64,000 nt of DNA from Selaginella tamariscina (Eukaryota; Streptophyta; Lycopodiopsida; Selaginellales; Selaginellaceae), in NCBI GenBank assembly GCA_003024785.1, contig PUQB01000840.1, forward strand, positions 1 through 64,000, in the 5' to 3' direction. Positions 1-11,016 of this stretch are shown piece after piece. The position numbers and the translations under genes were made by a program. Numbering within the stretch: the stretch's first letter is position 1; each line of letters begins with the position of its first letter. The notes under the pieces were generated by a model that ran no database searches, was not told the DNA's origin, and saw only the letters and a list, made by a program, of their open reading frames with translations.

Positions 1-111
1 TGCATAATGGAGGTGTGCGTCATATACTGACAAATACAAATTCATATTTGTATGTACATGTATTATATGTGTATATTATATTAATTGAAGTGTTTTAAAC
101 TGATGGTATAG

Positions 112-3100
112 GTTGAAGGCGTGCTCAAAAGCTTAGTTAGTGCCGGTGACCATGAGAAGATTTCATCTGTAGTTATGCTTTTAATCAATGACTTTGCATT
201 GTCACCTCAAGCTAGCCATCGAAAGGTCTGTTTATTATATATACGTTTAATTAATTTAAATTCAAATCTAGTTATTTATCATTTAATTCAAATGTTCTTT
301 TTCATTACAGGGTGGTTTAATTGGACTGGCTGCTGCTACAGTCGGTCTGGCATCTGAATCCGCTCAATATCTTGATGTATGTTTTTACAAATTAGATACA
401 CATTTGATGTATAACGCACACGCACACGCACACACACACACGCATATATATATGCTCATTATATATTTATGTGTTTAGAGGATTGTGCCACCTGTTCTGA
501 ACTCTTTTTACTGACCAAGATAGTCGAGTGCGATTTTATGCGTGTGAGGCACTGTATAACATTGCAAAGGTAGGTTATATGTATTATTCCTTACGTAATT
601 TATTAGTATAACATACATAAGTACATATACATATAAATGTCATAAAAAAATTGTATATTAATTCTTATATCAATTTTCAGGTTGCAAGAGGAGATTTAAT
701 TTTGTTTTTTAATAAAATATTCGATGCACTTTGTAAATTGTCAGCAGATTCAGATCCGAATGTACAAAGTGCTGCTCATCTTTTGGATCGCCTGATTAAG
801 GTATATACGCACATATATATTTTCTGTGCTTGTCAGGACGTGTGTATGTATGTGTTTGTGTGTATTTATCTACTAGCAGACATATGAGAATGAATGACCA
901 ATGTCCATGTTCACATCATGGACACACGCATACGTACATATATGTGTATATACTTGTAATGGGGTGTATGTATGCACACACACACTCATTCTTTATACAT
1001 ACATATGTTTATCCACTAGCATGGATATATGCATGTGCATATAGATATGTATGTATTGTTACATGTATCATCTGGAGATTTTTATTTGCAGGATATAGTT
1101 ACAGAGAGCGACCAGTTCAGGTAAATCTAATTAAGTTAACGTAATTTATCAGTTTCACTTATTTTGCATGTGTTTCTTTGCAGTATTGAAGAGTTTATTC
1201 CTCTGCTCCGAGAACGTATGAATGTGTTAAATCCCTTTGTTCGGCAGTTCCTTGTGGGATGGATAACTGTGCTGGACAGCGTCCCCGATATTGACATGCT
1301 TGGCTTCTTACCCGACTTTCTTGATGGTAACACACAAGCACACATGTATACATAATGTGTGTGTGTACACTATAGCTAAATGTTACATATCAACATGTAT
1401 GAGTGAAAAATGTAGTGCATATATAATTTAAGCTAGAGTTACTTTGGCATTTTACTGAACTTTACACGGTTGATAAACAATCTCTCTCTCTCTCAAAGTA
1501 TAATTACTGTAGTCATGATAAATGAATAACTTAATATTCTATGGCTTTGATTATCGCTTTATTTGTGTGTGCGTGTGCGTGTGCGTGTGAACATGGTTAA
1601 TTATGATATACTTGTGTCATTTGTAGTAATAATGCAGTTTTTGGTGTTTATTCATTCAGGCTTATTTAACATGCTGAGTGACTCCAGCCATGAAATCAGA
1701 CAGCAAGCTGATTCTGCATTGTCCGAGTTTCTACAAGAAATAAAGAATGCGCCAGTAAGTGAAGTATACACACTTGAACATATATACAATAGACACCTTG
1801 TATATATATGGGCGTGCATGTTTGATTGGAATGAGTTTATGGCAGTCTGTGGATTATGGACGCATGACTGAAATACTTGTACAAAGAGCAAGATCACCTG
1901 ATGAATTCACTCGTTTAACATCCATCACATGGGTAAGCTTTTGATAAGATAATAATCAATATCATGTATATTTGAAGTATATATATATCTTATACTATAC
2001 ATACTGTCACTTGAATGTATAGTTTATATTGATTTTTATGTGTATTCAGATGAATGAGTTTTGTGAAACTGGGCGGAGAACAACTTGTTCCATATTATGC
2101 AGAGATATTGGGAGCAATATTGCCAGCTATATCTGATAAGGAAGAGAAAATCAGAGCTGTAAGACATACTATTAACATGAAATAATAATATAATATAGGT
2201 GTGTTACGTCCTTGTACTATATAATACAATCAAGTAATTGCTAAAAAATTAAAAAGTTCATTTTCTTTTATAGGTTGCTCGAGAGACAAACGAGGAGCTT
2301 CGGGCAATTCGAGCAGAGCCAGTAGAAGGCATTGACGTCGGTTCTGTATTAAATGCAGCTCGCCGGTTAGTTTATTGAATGTGTGGTGTGTGTTGGGGTG
2401 GGAGGTGGGGGTTGCATGTGTATGTGTGTGATTCATCCTATCTGTATATCTGTCGTTAATGTTAATAAGTGAAACAGGTTACATTCATGTAAAAATTCAT
2501 AAGCTAACATTAAAATGCGTGAGTACATACGTAAGTCTACATACTTGTGTATATATGACACCATATGATGTTTTTAGAGAGCTCGTAAGTGAATTCGAGG
2601 CTACAAGGTTAGAAGCATTGAGATGGATGCTGGTCCTACTGGAGAGACATAGAACTGAGGTAATATACATCTGTATTATCAAATATATGAATACATATAT
2701 GCATACTAAGCTTGATTATATGTTGATTGCTTGGTTCTTTACGACAGGTCCTCTCCTTCCTTGATGACATATTTCCTGCCTTGCTTCAATCTTTATCGGA
2801 TGAGTCTGATGATGTGAGTTTAAGATGCATAATTGTAATTATATGTGATTATAGTACTGTAGAATATTACATTTATTTATAATTTGATAAAAAAAACACA
2901 GGTAGTTTTGCTGGTTTTGGAAGTCCAAGCTTGTATAGCACGCGACACACAGCAGTTTCGACGTTTAATGGTCTTTCTTGTACATAAGTTTCAAATGGAC
3001 AACCTTCTTCTTGAAAGGTAATAAAGAATGCATACATACACATATAAATGCATATTATATATAATTAAAGTGTAATGCATTAACAAAACATGCATGTTTA

Positions 3101-5019
3101 GCATAGAAAAACAACACGTTATCTACAAAGCACTATAAAGATTATTTGTTATTTGTTTTCATTTCAGGAGAGGAACATTAGCGTTAAGGAGACTATGTGT
3201 CCTCTTAGATGCTGAGACAGTATATAGAGAGCTCGCTACCATATTGGAAGGTGAAGCAGACTTAGAATTTGCTTCGGTTATGGTTCAGGTATATAATATA
3301 TGTCGTATGTATAAACACACATGTATAGGCGCACATATGAAGTTCTGTTCACGTGCGTGTGCGATGTGTTTTAAACAAGTTTAATTATGCAGGCACTCAA
3401 CTTAATACTTCTTACTGCTGCGGAGCTTGCCGATTTGAGGGCACTTTTAAAGCAATCCTTGTCAACTCCACAGGGAAAGGACTTGTTTGTAGCCTTGTAT
3501 TCATCCTGGTGTCATTCACCAATGGCCACTGTAAGCTTATGCTTACTTGCTCAGGTATGCCTGTTTGTGTTTGTGAATATACTTGCTTCATAGAGCCAGT
3601 TGCGAACTAATAGTATATATTCATCTACCTACACTTATATCACACCCCTATATATTAGTTTAATTTATGTTTGCATATGCTTTTGCAGGCTTATTCACAT
3701 GCAACTGCAGTTATTCAATCCCTTGGAGAATCGGATATTAATACCAAGTTCTTGGTTCAAGTGGACAAACTAGTGAGGCTTTTGGAAACTCCTATATTTG
3801 GATACCTGAGATTACAGGTTAGTTAAACTGTTAATTAAGCACACACGCGTATAAATATGAAATAGATGCTGATACACATTTTATATGTCATGTATATGCA
3901 AAGAGACATGTACATATAATTAGTATAATGTTCAAGTATACACGTATGTATCTATGCTTTTGTATACTACTACATAGCATATGCAAAACGCACGCACACA
4001 TTTTTATGTAGTTGCTTGATCCGGGGCGTTATCCATCCTTGTTAAAGACATTGTACGGGCTGCTTATGCTGCTTCCTCAGGTATGCTGATTGTTATAAGT
4101 ATATATAAACGTAATAGACATATAGATGTATTTGTAGGTGGGATACATATACATACACATAAAGATATACATACATGATATATGTATACTTAATTAAAAT
4201 GACTCAAAATTTTAATGCATGCAGTTTTATTATGACAGCAAAGTTCAGCATTTAACATCCTGAAAACCAGATTGAAGGCAGTGCCGTCATACACACCCAT
4301 GCAAATACACTCTGCACATGTACCTGATTATTCTGGGATCAATCCTGGCCGTAGATCTATATCTGCTGTACCGTATTCACAATTGCTTGAAGATGGCGAA
4401 AAGGTACTTTATATGTTATATTTTATGTAAGTTGCACAGTATGTGTATCCACATAATTTTATATGCTTAGTATGATCGTTATAAGATAATATTATGCATA
4501 TAACATTATATATTGTATGTACACCTGTTATATGTATACACACACACACAGATTAACACATGGATTATTATGTGAGTAGGTTGCGGAGAGCAATAACAAT
4601 GGGTCTGGTGGTATAAATTTTGGAATGCGATTACAGCAGTTTTGAACTTATGCAACATCAACATAGATTACATCGTCAGGCTGTTCAATCTCAAATGTCC
4701 AAACCCCCCAAAAAATCCTCTCCGCAGGTCCAGGTTCTCTCTCTCTCTCTCTCTCTCTCTTTATATATATATATATATATAGCCTTTATGAACCTCTGTG
4801 TGTGTGGTAGGTTAAAATAATGATGCATTCGTACATACGTATGAATCATACCATGCAGTTTATATAGATAATTTTAAAAAGTCCATTGTATTGTTGTTAT
4901 ATATTATACTATGCATTATCTATTATTTATTTATCTAGTTATTTGTTTAGAAGAGTGAGGATGTCCGAGGGAAACTGCCAGTACCCAAGCTATCTACTCC
5001 GGTTTTCAATTGGAAATGA
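112..5019 (+). CDS. VAC14: VAC14 homologue, 5' end outside window
   Basis: Scaffold of the vacuolar/endosomal complex that holds the PI3P 5-kinase Fab1/PIKfyve and the phosphatase Fig4 and so controls PI(3,5)P2. Twenty GT-AG exons can be joined: 112-225, 311-376, 479-569, 681-800, 1092-1120, 1184-1326, 1660-1754, 1846-1932, 2050-2158, 2274-2365, 2578-2659, 2748-2813, 2902-3017, 3168-3288, 3393-3554, 3689-3817, 4012-4080, 4239-4403, 4580-4733, 4951-5019. The product is helical HEAT-type repeat sequence with plant VAC14 signatures such as [45 protein letters not shown] and [19 protein letters not shown]. The first exon or exons lie upstream. The tail after the QHQHRLHRQ region is short and lacks the Gln/Ser-rich stretch seen in Arabidopsis. 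Exons 3, 9 and 19 each need one T removed from a T run (505-509, 2059-2062, 4640-4643) to stay in frame. Intron phases agree everywhere else, so the gene is probably intact. The last donor could be at 4728 or 4734. Confidence 0.95.
4739..4780. repeat. (CT)n(TA)n microsatellite at a VAC14 splice donor
   Basis: A CT run followed by a TA run begins directly after the GT of the last VAC14 intron. The donor therefore has a pyrimidine repeat in place of the usual AAGT. Confidence 0.85.
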
Positions 5020-5351
5020 ACATAGAATATGGTTTAATTTGTTTATTTTTTAATTGTGTTCAAATTGTTTCTTATTTGTTTAGAAGATGTGGATTTTGAT
5101 GCTGTATATATAACCAAGGAATAATACCACAAGTCATGTAAGCTGCTACTTATATAAATTTAAATATTTTTATTGAAGCTTATCAATACAACAAAATAAT
5201 ATTTTAAAATTATTTTGGTAAAAAATGTTTAATGTGAGGTTAACCGGTCGCTATAACTATAAAATATTCAAATTTAAGGTGCTTCATTTTAATTCATTTT
5301 ATTAAGATTTTAATAATACACACGCATATATATGTGTGTACATACATATAA
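5020..5351. other. Convergent intergenic spacer
   Basis: AT-rich spacer between the stop of VAC14 (+) and the stop of the unknown gene (-). Both 3' UTRs and poly(A) sites must lie here. I see no further gene. Confidence 0.6.
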
Positions 5352-6742
5352 TCATGACACATCACTCTTCAGCTCTTCCTTTAGCCTGAGCCTCAATTCA
5401 ACTCGCTTCGCAAGATCCTCAGCAGTCATCTTCAGCACAGAATCGCCAAGAGCTACCCTCATCAGGCCGTCGAACAATCGTAGCGCTCCATCAGTACCAA
5501 ACCCACCATGCTCAGTAGTGGGAAGGGAAACCACTCGTCCCGCAGGTAGAAGGTTCCTACCAGCATTGGGCCGTTCCTGTACTTGGCATGAGGGTTGTCT
5601 CGGAAATTCTTTTGGTAGAACTCTGTGCCAGCAGATAACTTTTCTTGCAAAGTCTTGAGATTGTGGTGTGCAATCCCAGTGATCTCCTGATGCTCCTTAA
5701 AAGCGACCATGGACCGAGTATCAATGTCGCCATCTTGAACCTGGACAAATCCTTCAGGCACAAGGACACCGTAACACCAATTATGTGATGTCATGACAAT
5801 CACATATACCGGAGTCCCATGGCCGTTTTGGATGTTCACCATTGCATGCTTAACTGCGTAGAAACAACCTTGAAACGGTGCGTCTGACTTGGACTTGTCT
5901 TCTGCAAACTTCCGTTCAAGAACAGCAGCAACCCGCTCTGTTTGAATGTTAACCGACTGGAGCTTTTCAGTAAGTTCTCGGATGCCTCCTGCTTCAATCT
6001 TTTGCCTTTTGGCTGCTCGTAGAAGAGGCCGCTTGTCATGCACGGAAATCAGAGCATCGGTAAAACCTGTTGGAACACCCTCATGCTCCTGTAAAACGCC
6101 AATGAGATCCACTGACCCTTCTGGAAAAATCTGTCCTCCTTCGTCTTCATTCTGAGATGTCAGAACTGCTACTTGATCCTCTTCAACCGCAGCTATCCAT
6201 AAGCCATTGTAGCTTTCTTCATCCACATCCTCCATTGTAACTGCTTCTGCAGATCCTTCGAATTCTTGAGCTGCCCGTTTACGCTTCCTAAGTTTCTCCA
6301 CCATGTCGATGAGTTCTGGACCTGGCATGGTGAACTGTACAATCCCTTCGACAAGTGCAAGATGATGAGGAAATGGCCTGTGTTTCATTCGCAGGCGTTT
6401 TGTACACAGATACAACATCCATCAACCTGTCATTCCAAAGGGATCGTGCCGTTTTGGTCTGTCGAAAATCGAGAACTTGGCCTTTGAACTTGTCTGTCAT
6501 TGGAAAAGCTTGTCCAGCATAATATTTCTTCACTGACACTAAAGGGAAGTTGGCAGTGAAGAGATCCTCGTGATAGTAGTTTGGAGCAATTCTAATTCGC
6601 CATTTCTTTTTCTTGCCTACTTTTAAATGCTCCAACACTGTCACAGCAGATTCAGTCAGACGGATCAAAATTACAGCATTAAAAACAACTTACGTTCAGG
6701 CGTCTTCATGGCCCTGAGCAGCTCATGCTTCTCCGGCTCCAT
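5352..6742 (-). CDS. Unrecognised two-exon nuclear gene, about 450 aa
   Basis: I do not recognise this family. Proposed start at 6742 (MEPEKHELLRAMKTPE), a short exon 6742-6694, an intron with GTAAGT donor and ACAG acceptor, then one long exon from 6637. Visible parts: a basic segment near the start (VGKKKKWRIRI); a lysine/arginine cluster (KLRKRKRAAQE) that could be a nuclear signal; an acidic middle (TMEDVDEES); a second basic cluster (LLRAAKRQKIE); and a hydrophobic, aromatic-rich C-terminal domain ending in a charged helix. Two frame changes interrupt it. An extra A in an A run (plus-strand T run 6398-6401) lies between SVYK and RLRMKHRPF, and a one-base loss near 5525 lies between LRDEWF and SLPTTEHGG. 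Both flanking frames are strongly protein-like, so these are likely sequence errors, though a recent pseudogene is possible. It converges on VAC14. Confidence 0.6.
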
Positions 6743-9003
6743 AATCCCTAAACCTACAATTTAGGGCTTTATTTTATCCTAATGTAAAAGGTTGAGCGAA
6801 CCAGAATTCAAATGTAATTATTTGAGTATATTTTCATGAATTATATGATTAGTATTTATTAAATATTATTTAATATTTTATTAATAAATATGAAATCAAA
6901 TTGCTTAATTATGGTTATACTTACAAAACTTGCATTTTAAATCATAATGGGTATATGCTCAAAATAAAGTTTTTAATGCATATTACATATTACATAATTA
7001 TTATAAAAAAAAGGTTTCTTTTTTAATTTATTTCACCAATACACAATAAATTCTTTATTATAATAATAATTTATTATTGTAATTAAATATGTATTAATAT
7101 GTAGGATTATAATTATGCCAATAAATAAATGGTTTACATAAACTTTTGTAGAATAGAAACCCTTAACCCAATTATTATTCTTTAACTTTATGAATATTCT
7201 TATGCTTAACTAACCATCTTGTTATCCTTAACCTAGTGCCCTTAACTCAATTTTTATGCTTAACCTATTTATGGTTAAGTTGATTTTAACCCAATTTTTA
7301 TTTTTAACCTAATGATTTACCATAAACATTAATACCATGTATGTCATGCATGCATGATCAATGGCCTCGATAGTGCCACATTCTAAAATGGCTGTTTAAT
7401 GCATAAACTTCATCATTATGATATGGACTATTCAATAGACGTGTATATGTCATAATTGTTTTTATAATATTTATCGTTTTGAAAATACTTTTGAAGACGT
7501 ATGCATCAAAATCTTCTTTTGTACCCTTCACAAGAACATGTACAAAGCAATTCCAATGAATTGGCAAACAGTCTAGAGATATTCCTTCTATAACGTATTT
7601 GATTGAGGAGTATAATGAAACTAGGTATTCTATATACAAACTTCCTACAAACTTTCTATTTACCCATTAGCCGCAATGCTTCAAGCACAATACCAAGAAT
7701 GTGTAGAGTTGTCCTTTTCCGAGTGTAGGTGCAATTATTTCTACAAACTTTATTATTAAATGCCTATCTTTCTTAGCTATCAACGGTATATTGCAGATAA
7801 ATAAGGCACCAAACATGAATGCAAGCATTCTCATCAGGTGGTGCCCTTTGCAAAGACATCATCCTTATCATCCATCTAGAAGTTTGGAAGCCAATTTTTA
7901 AACATGCATGCCACCTCAAAATTATCACCCTACAGTTCTATGTGTTTGACAATATCCATGATCCACTTATGTAGGTCCACTACACTTGTCCTAATTTGTT
8001 TATCATGTGTTCAAGTCATAGATCTTACATTCATGTGTAATCCTTCCTTGAAAAATGGAAACTCACTAATATCTACACACAAATCATCCAAAACAGATGT
8101 TATGTTCTCCATCTACATGGCTGTAACCCATATAATCTCACTTTTTAAGTACCTAAACATGCATCCATACAGTATTTAGATTGCAAATACAATGCTACAC
8201 ATAGCACTTCTAAAGCTTCATCCACTAACCACAATTAAGGTGCTTGCTGATTGAGCAAACTCTATGTAGTACTTCATAGTACAAGGGTTATAGTAATTTG
8301 TAAGGCTTACTTGTCCACATTTGCAACAAACCACATAAACAAAGTGCATATTACAATGTGACATTATTGTATAAAGAGAAACAGTAGATTAAATTGAGAA
8401 CGATAAATGTGAGATTAATTATTAACATATTATTAAAGATTGTACGTGTAAGTAGAACCTTTTGAATCTAGTAAAATTTGAGGTCAATCTAAATTTAAAT
8501 CAAAACGTAACATAATAAAAAAGAAAAATATAAAAGATATGGAATTAAAGATGCGGGAGGCCTCTTGTATCCTATAGCAATATTAACTTTAAATAAAAAT
8601 AAAGGTCGATGTAATGGGCTCACAAATATATAAAAGTTTCAATTAAAAATATAAGAAAATCTAAATTTAAAAGTGAACTAAGATATTAAAAATATAGAAT
8701 ATCACGACGTTATCTAACCTTAATGTTAGCGTGCGTGTTAAACTGTTCCTACCAAGTTACAATGTTAAGCTTAGTTTGATTAAAAAAGATAATAAGAAAT
8801 AATTATAATCCTAATTAATATAAAAATTCCCAAATTTTTATAAAGCAATTTGGCTCATTAAGTAAAAGTTCAAGTAGAATTTAATTGAATTCATTTAATT
8901 TCTTTAGTTCTTTTTATTATTATTTTTTTAAACCTAGCTATTAACACGTGGCCATTAAGCAAAAGCTAAAGTACAATTTCTTTTTAATTTCTTTAGGGTT
9001 TTA
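6743..9003. other. AT-rich intergenic DNA
   Basis: No intact gene. 7150-7330 carries several short imperfect repeats of the type CTTAACCTA/CCCAATT, resembling the sequence at 48290-48816 and 59722-59900. 7358-8230 has a weak coding relic on the minus strand, listed separately. The remainder is low-complexity AT-rich sequence. Confidence 0.6.
7358..8230 (-). pseudogene. Weak coding relic, unknown
   Basis: The minus strand holds an open stretch (7358-7639, with motifs such as DCLPIHWNCFVHVLVKGTKE) preceded upstream by broken protein-like segments in other frames (for example PLIAKKDRHLIIKFVEIIAP around 7690-7800). Composition is less AT-biased than the flanks. It may be a decayed transposase or other mobile-element ORF. 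No catalytic motif is visible, so this rests only on coding-like texture. Confidence 0.25.
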
Positions 9004-9111
9004 AAAAAAAAACATTAGGATGTCAGTATGCTGGTTGTAAGCACTACATATAAAGATATTAATATGAGATATAATTTCATTATAAAGATTTTAAAATAAC
9101 CTTTGTTATTA
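9003..9111 (+). repeat. AT-rich dispersed repeat, 5' module (copy 1)
   Basis: Contains the shared block ATTTCATTATAAAGATTTTA followed by AATAACC. Related blocks occur at 19105-19215 and 21773-21905 (+) and at 43480-43610 (-). Here the block stops where the older LTR fragment begins. The family's next block resumes at about 17440, consistent with one repeat copy split by the retrotransposon block. Confidence 0.55.
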
Positions 9112-9235
9112 TATGTAACCAAGGACGCCACTATGATGCCACAAAGGTGGCTTGCCAAGTGCCAACCATGGAATCCCCTCTCTGGAAACCCACGGAATCT
9201 AATAAAATAACCCGTATTAGGAACCCAAGCCCTAG
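9112..9235 (-). mobile_element. Older LTR fragment, left part
   Basis: GC-richer sequence resembling the middle of the 1.77 kb LTR (compare GATGCCACAAAGGTGGC with CCACAAACGTGGC at about 10187-10199). It ends at the CCTAG target duplication of the inserted younger element and continues at 16420 after that element, so it is half of an older, related LTR. Orientation is inferred from homology. Confidence 0.6.
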
Positions 9236-11001
9236 TGTCAAGTTTTAACCCAAAGGGGCCAACACGTGGCAACACATGGCTTGCCAGGTGGCTATTCGGG
9301 CGTTATCACCCTTATGAGCAACGTTAAGTTTCCCAGAACAACCCCAACGACCCCTAGGGTTAGACTCTAATGCCCAAGTGGACAGGAGACTTAGGGTTTA
9401 GCCTAAGTCTCCCTAGAATGTCTGCCCCCAGAACCCTTGAGGGATAACCCTAGTTGACTTAGGGTTTAGCCTAAGTCTCCCTAGAGTGTCTGCCCCCAAA
9501 ACCCTTGAGGGATAACCCTAGTTGACTTAGGGTCTTGCCCTAGAAGACCTAGACAGGCTCATGCCCTAACCCCCATCAAGGAGACGTGTGTTCCACACAT
9601 ACCCCTGGACAGAGCTAAGGCATCGTCACTTACCCCTTGAGGAATCATTACAACCCCTTTAGGGGACAAGGGGTACCCTGAACCACGACTAACCCCTAAG
9701 GGTTTGAGTGGCCAAGTTATACCCTAGACCTAGGGCTAGTACTTAGTGAGGACACGAGTGTGCGCCGTAGGCGGACACGAGTGTTCTGCTAAGCAAACTC
9801 CCTAAGGCTAGGTTTGGGATAACCCTAAGCACATGACCTTGCGAGTGCCTCACGAAAGGGCTCCTGCTAACATGTTTAGGTTGTTCAACCCTTGAATTCC
9901 AAGGAGAACACTCCCCTAGCCAAGTGTGCCAAAGCACACCTAGTTATGAGACCTAACCTCCCTTGAGCGGATGCCCAAGGCTTAGCACCCTAGTGCAAGC
10001 ACAAGCATGTCTGTTTGCTAAAGTATCCAACCCCTTGGCGACAAGCCCATGACATAACCCCAAAGGGCGTGCCTCAGCGTTGTACCATGTGACGTTTAGC
10101 CCAGTGTCACATCTCCATGTGACACTGCCTTCCCCGATGTGGGCTATCATGCCATAGCCCTTAGATTCAAGAGTTGCACCAAGTGCCACAAACGTGGCTC
10201 CTAAATGCCGACTCTAGAACCCCTCAATGAACCCTCAGGAACCAAGTAACATGAACCTGTCAAACAAGATCCCACGCTCACAGTTGGACAAGGACACGGA
10301 TGTGCCTTGCTTGGCCGTGAGTGCTACACCTAGCTTGACGTGGAGGAGGAGGCTGGAGACAAGCCTCAACCTCTGCCTCTTGGAACGTGCATTCCGACAA
10401 GACCTCCCAGGCATGGATTCGCCAACGTTAAGGGTAAGCTACCCCGAAGGTGGGACGTACCCCTGGCATCTGGAAGTTAGGGCGGCACAACAGAGGGTTG
10501 TGCCTTGACGACACAAGCTAGAGCTTGCACCGGGAGAAGAGTAACGAGCTCAGTCATGAACCCAGGAACCCTCACTCCTATATACTACCTTATTTATGTG
10601 ACAGAGCCCCCCCCCCTGTTTTCCTGTTTACATAAGTGGGCTAGCACTGAAATCTCATTCCCAGAGGGAACATACTTGGTGAGTTATCCATCGACCCCTA
10701 AACCCTAACCTGTCAAACCTGGGGGTATTTCTAAGCATATCCGACATGCCGAACTCACCGGAACTAGCCATTAATCCAACCGGGACACGGAAAACCAAGG
10801 TAAGAGTTTTCTAGATGGAAGTGCTAGCTTCGCCCAGAGTTTCTTGCAAATACCTAATGACACCCGGCCGGACCATCACTAGATATCCAAGTGCACTAAG
10901 CGGGCCTGTTTCTTCTACACCTAGGGCTTATCAACATAGTACAGTAGGTAACAACAGTCAACGTCCAAAGTAAAGGGTGAGTCATAGTAAAAACTATGAC
11001 A
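9236..11001 (-). repeat. Left LTR (3' LTR in element orientation)
   Basis: TG...CA termini with the 5-bp inverted end TGTCA/TGACA. It is full of short palindromes: stem AGTGTCACAT at 10103-10112 pairs with 10117-10126, GGGCTAT 10141-10147 pairs with 10154-10160, GTGTGC/GCACAC sits near 9926-9941, and a terminal hairpin 10981-11000 closes the LTR. A TATATA motif on the element-sense strand near 10580 is a possible promoter element. Relative to the other two copies it lacks about 14 bases near 9648. Confidence 0.93.
9388..9535. repeat. 68-bp tandem duplication inside the LTR
   Basis: Units starting GACTTAGGGTTTAGCC at 9388 and 9456, with a partial third at 9524. The same duplication occurs in the right LTR and in the solo LTR, so it predates these insertions. 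Confidence 0.85.
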
Positions 11002-11016
11002 CACTCCCCGCCTTTG
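11002..11016 (-). other. Polypurine tract
   Basis: On the minus strand this reads CAAAGGCGGGGAGTG and abuts the TGTCA start of the LTR. This is the expected plus-strand primer position and shows that the element runs right to left. Confidence 0.8.

Noticed and set aside
421-1060. Many short ORFs in VAC14 introns (for example 830-1144)
   Set aside because: TG/CA and TA repeats keep frames open; splice-phase analysis shows they are intronic.
7830-7850. CTGATGA on the minus strand as a hammerhead ribozyme core
   Set aside because: No matching GAAA core or closing stems nearby. No retrozyme-like hammerhead was found in the LTRs either.
9360-9560. CCCTAA/CCCTAG-rich sequence as an interstitial telomere array
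   Set aside because: Not a tandem hexa- or heptamer. It belongs to the 68-bp LTR duplication and recurs in all LTR copies.
10227-10708. Similar plus-strand ORFs in the LTRs (10227-10508, 10505-10708, 15699-15923, 15920-16123) and minus-strand in the solo LTR (36792-37085)
   Set aside because: They run antisense to the element and are similar only because the LTRs are recent copies. No domain is visible, and the older LTR fragment does not preserve the frame.
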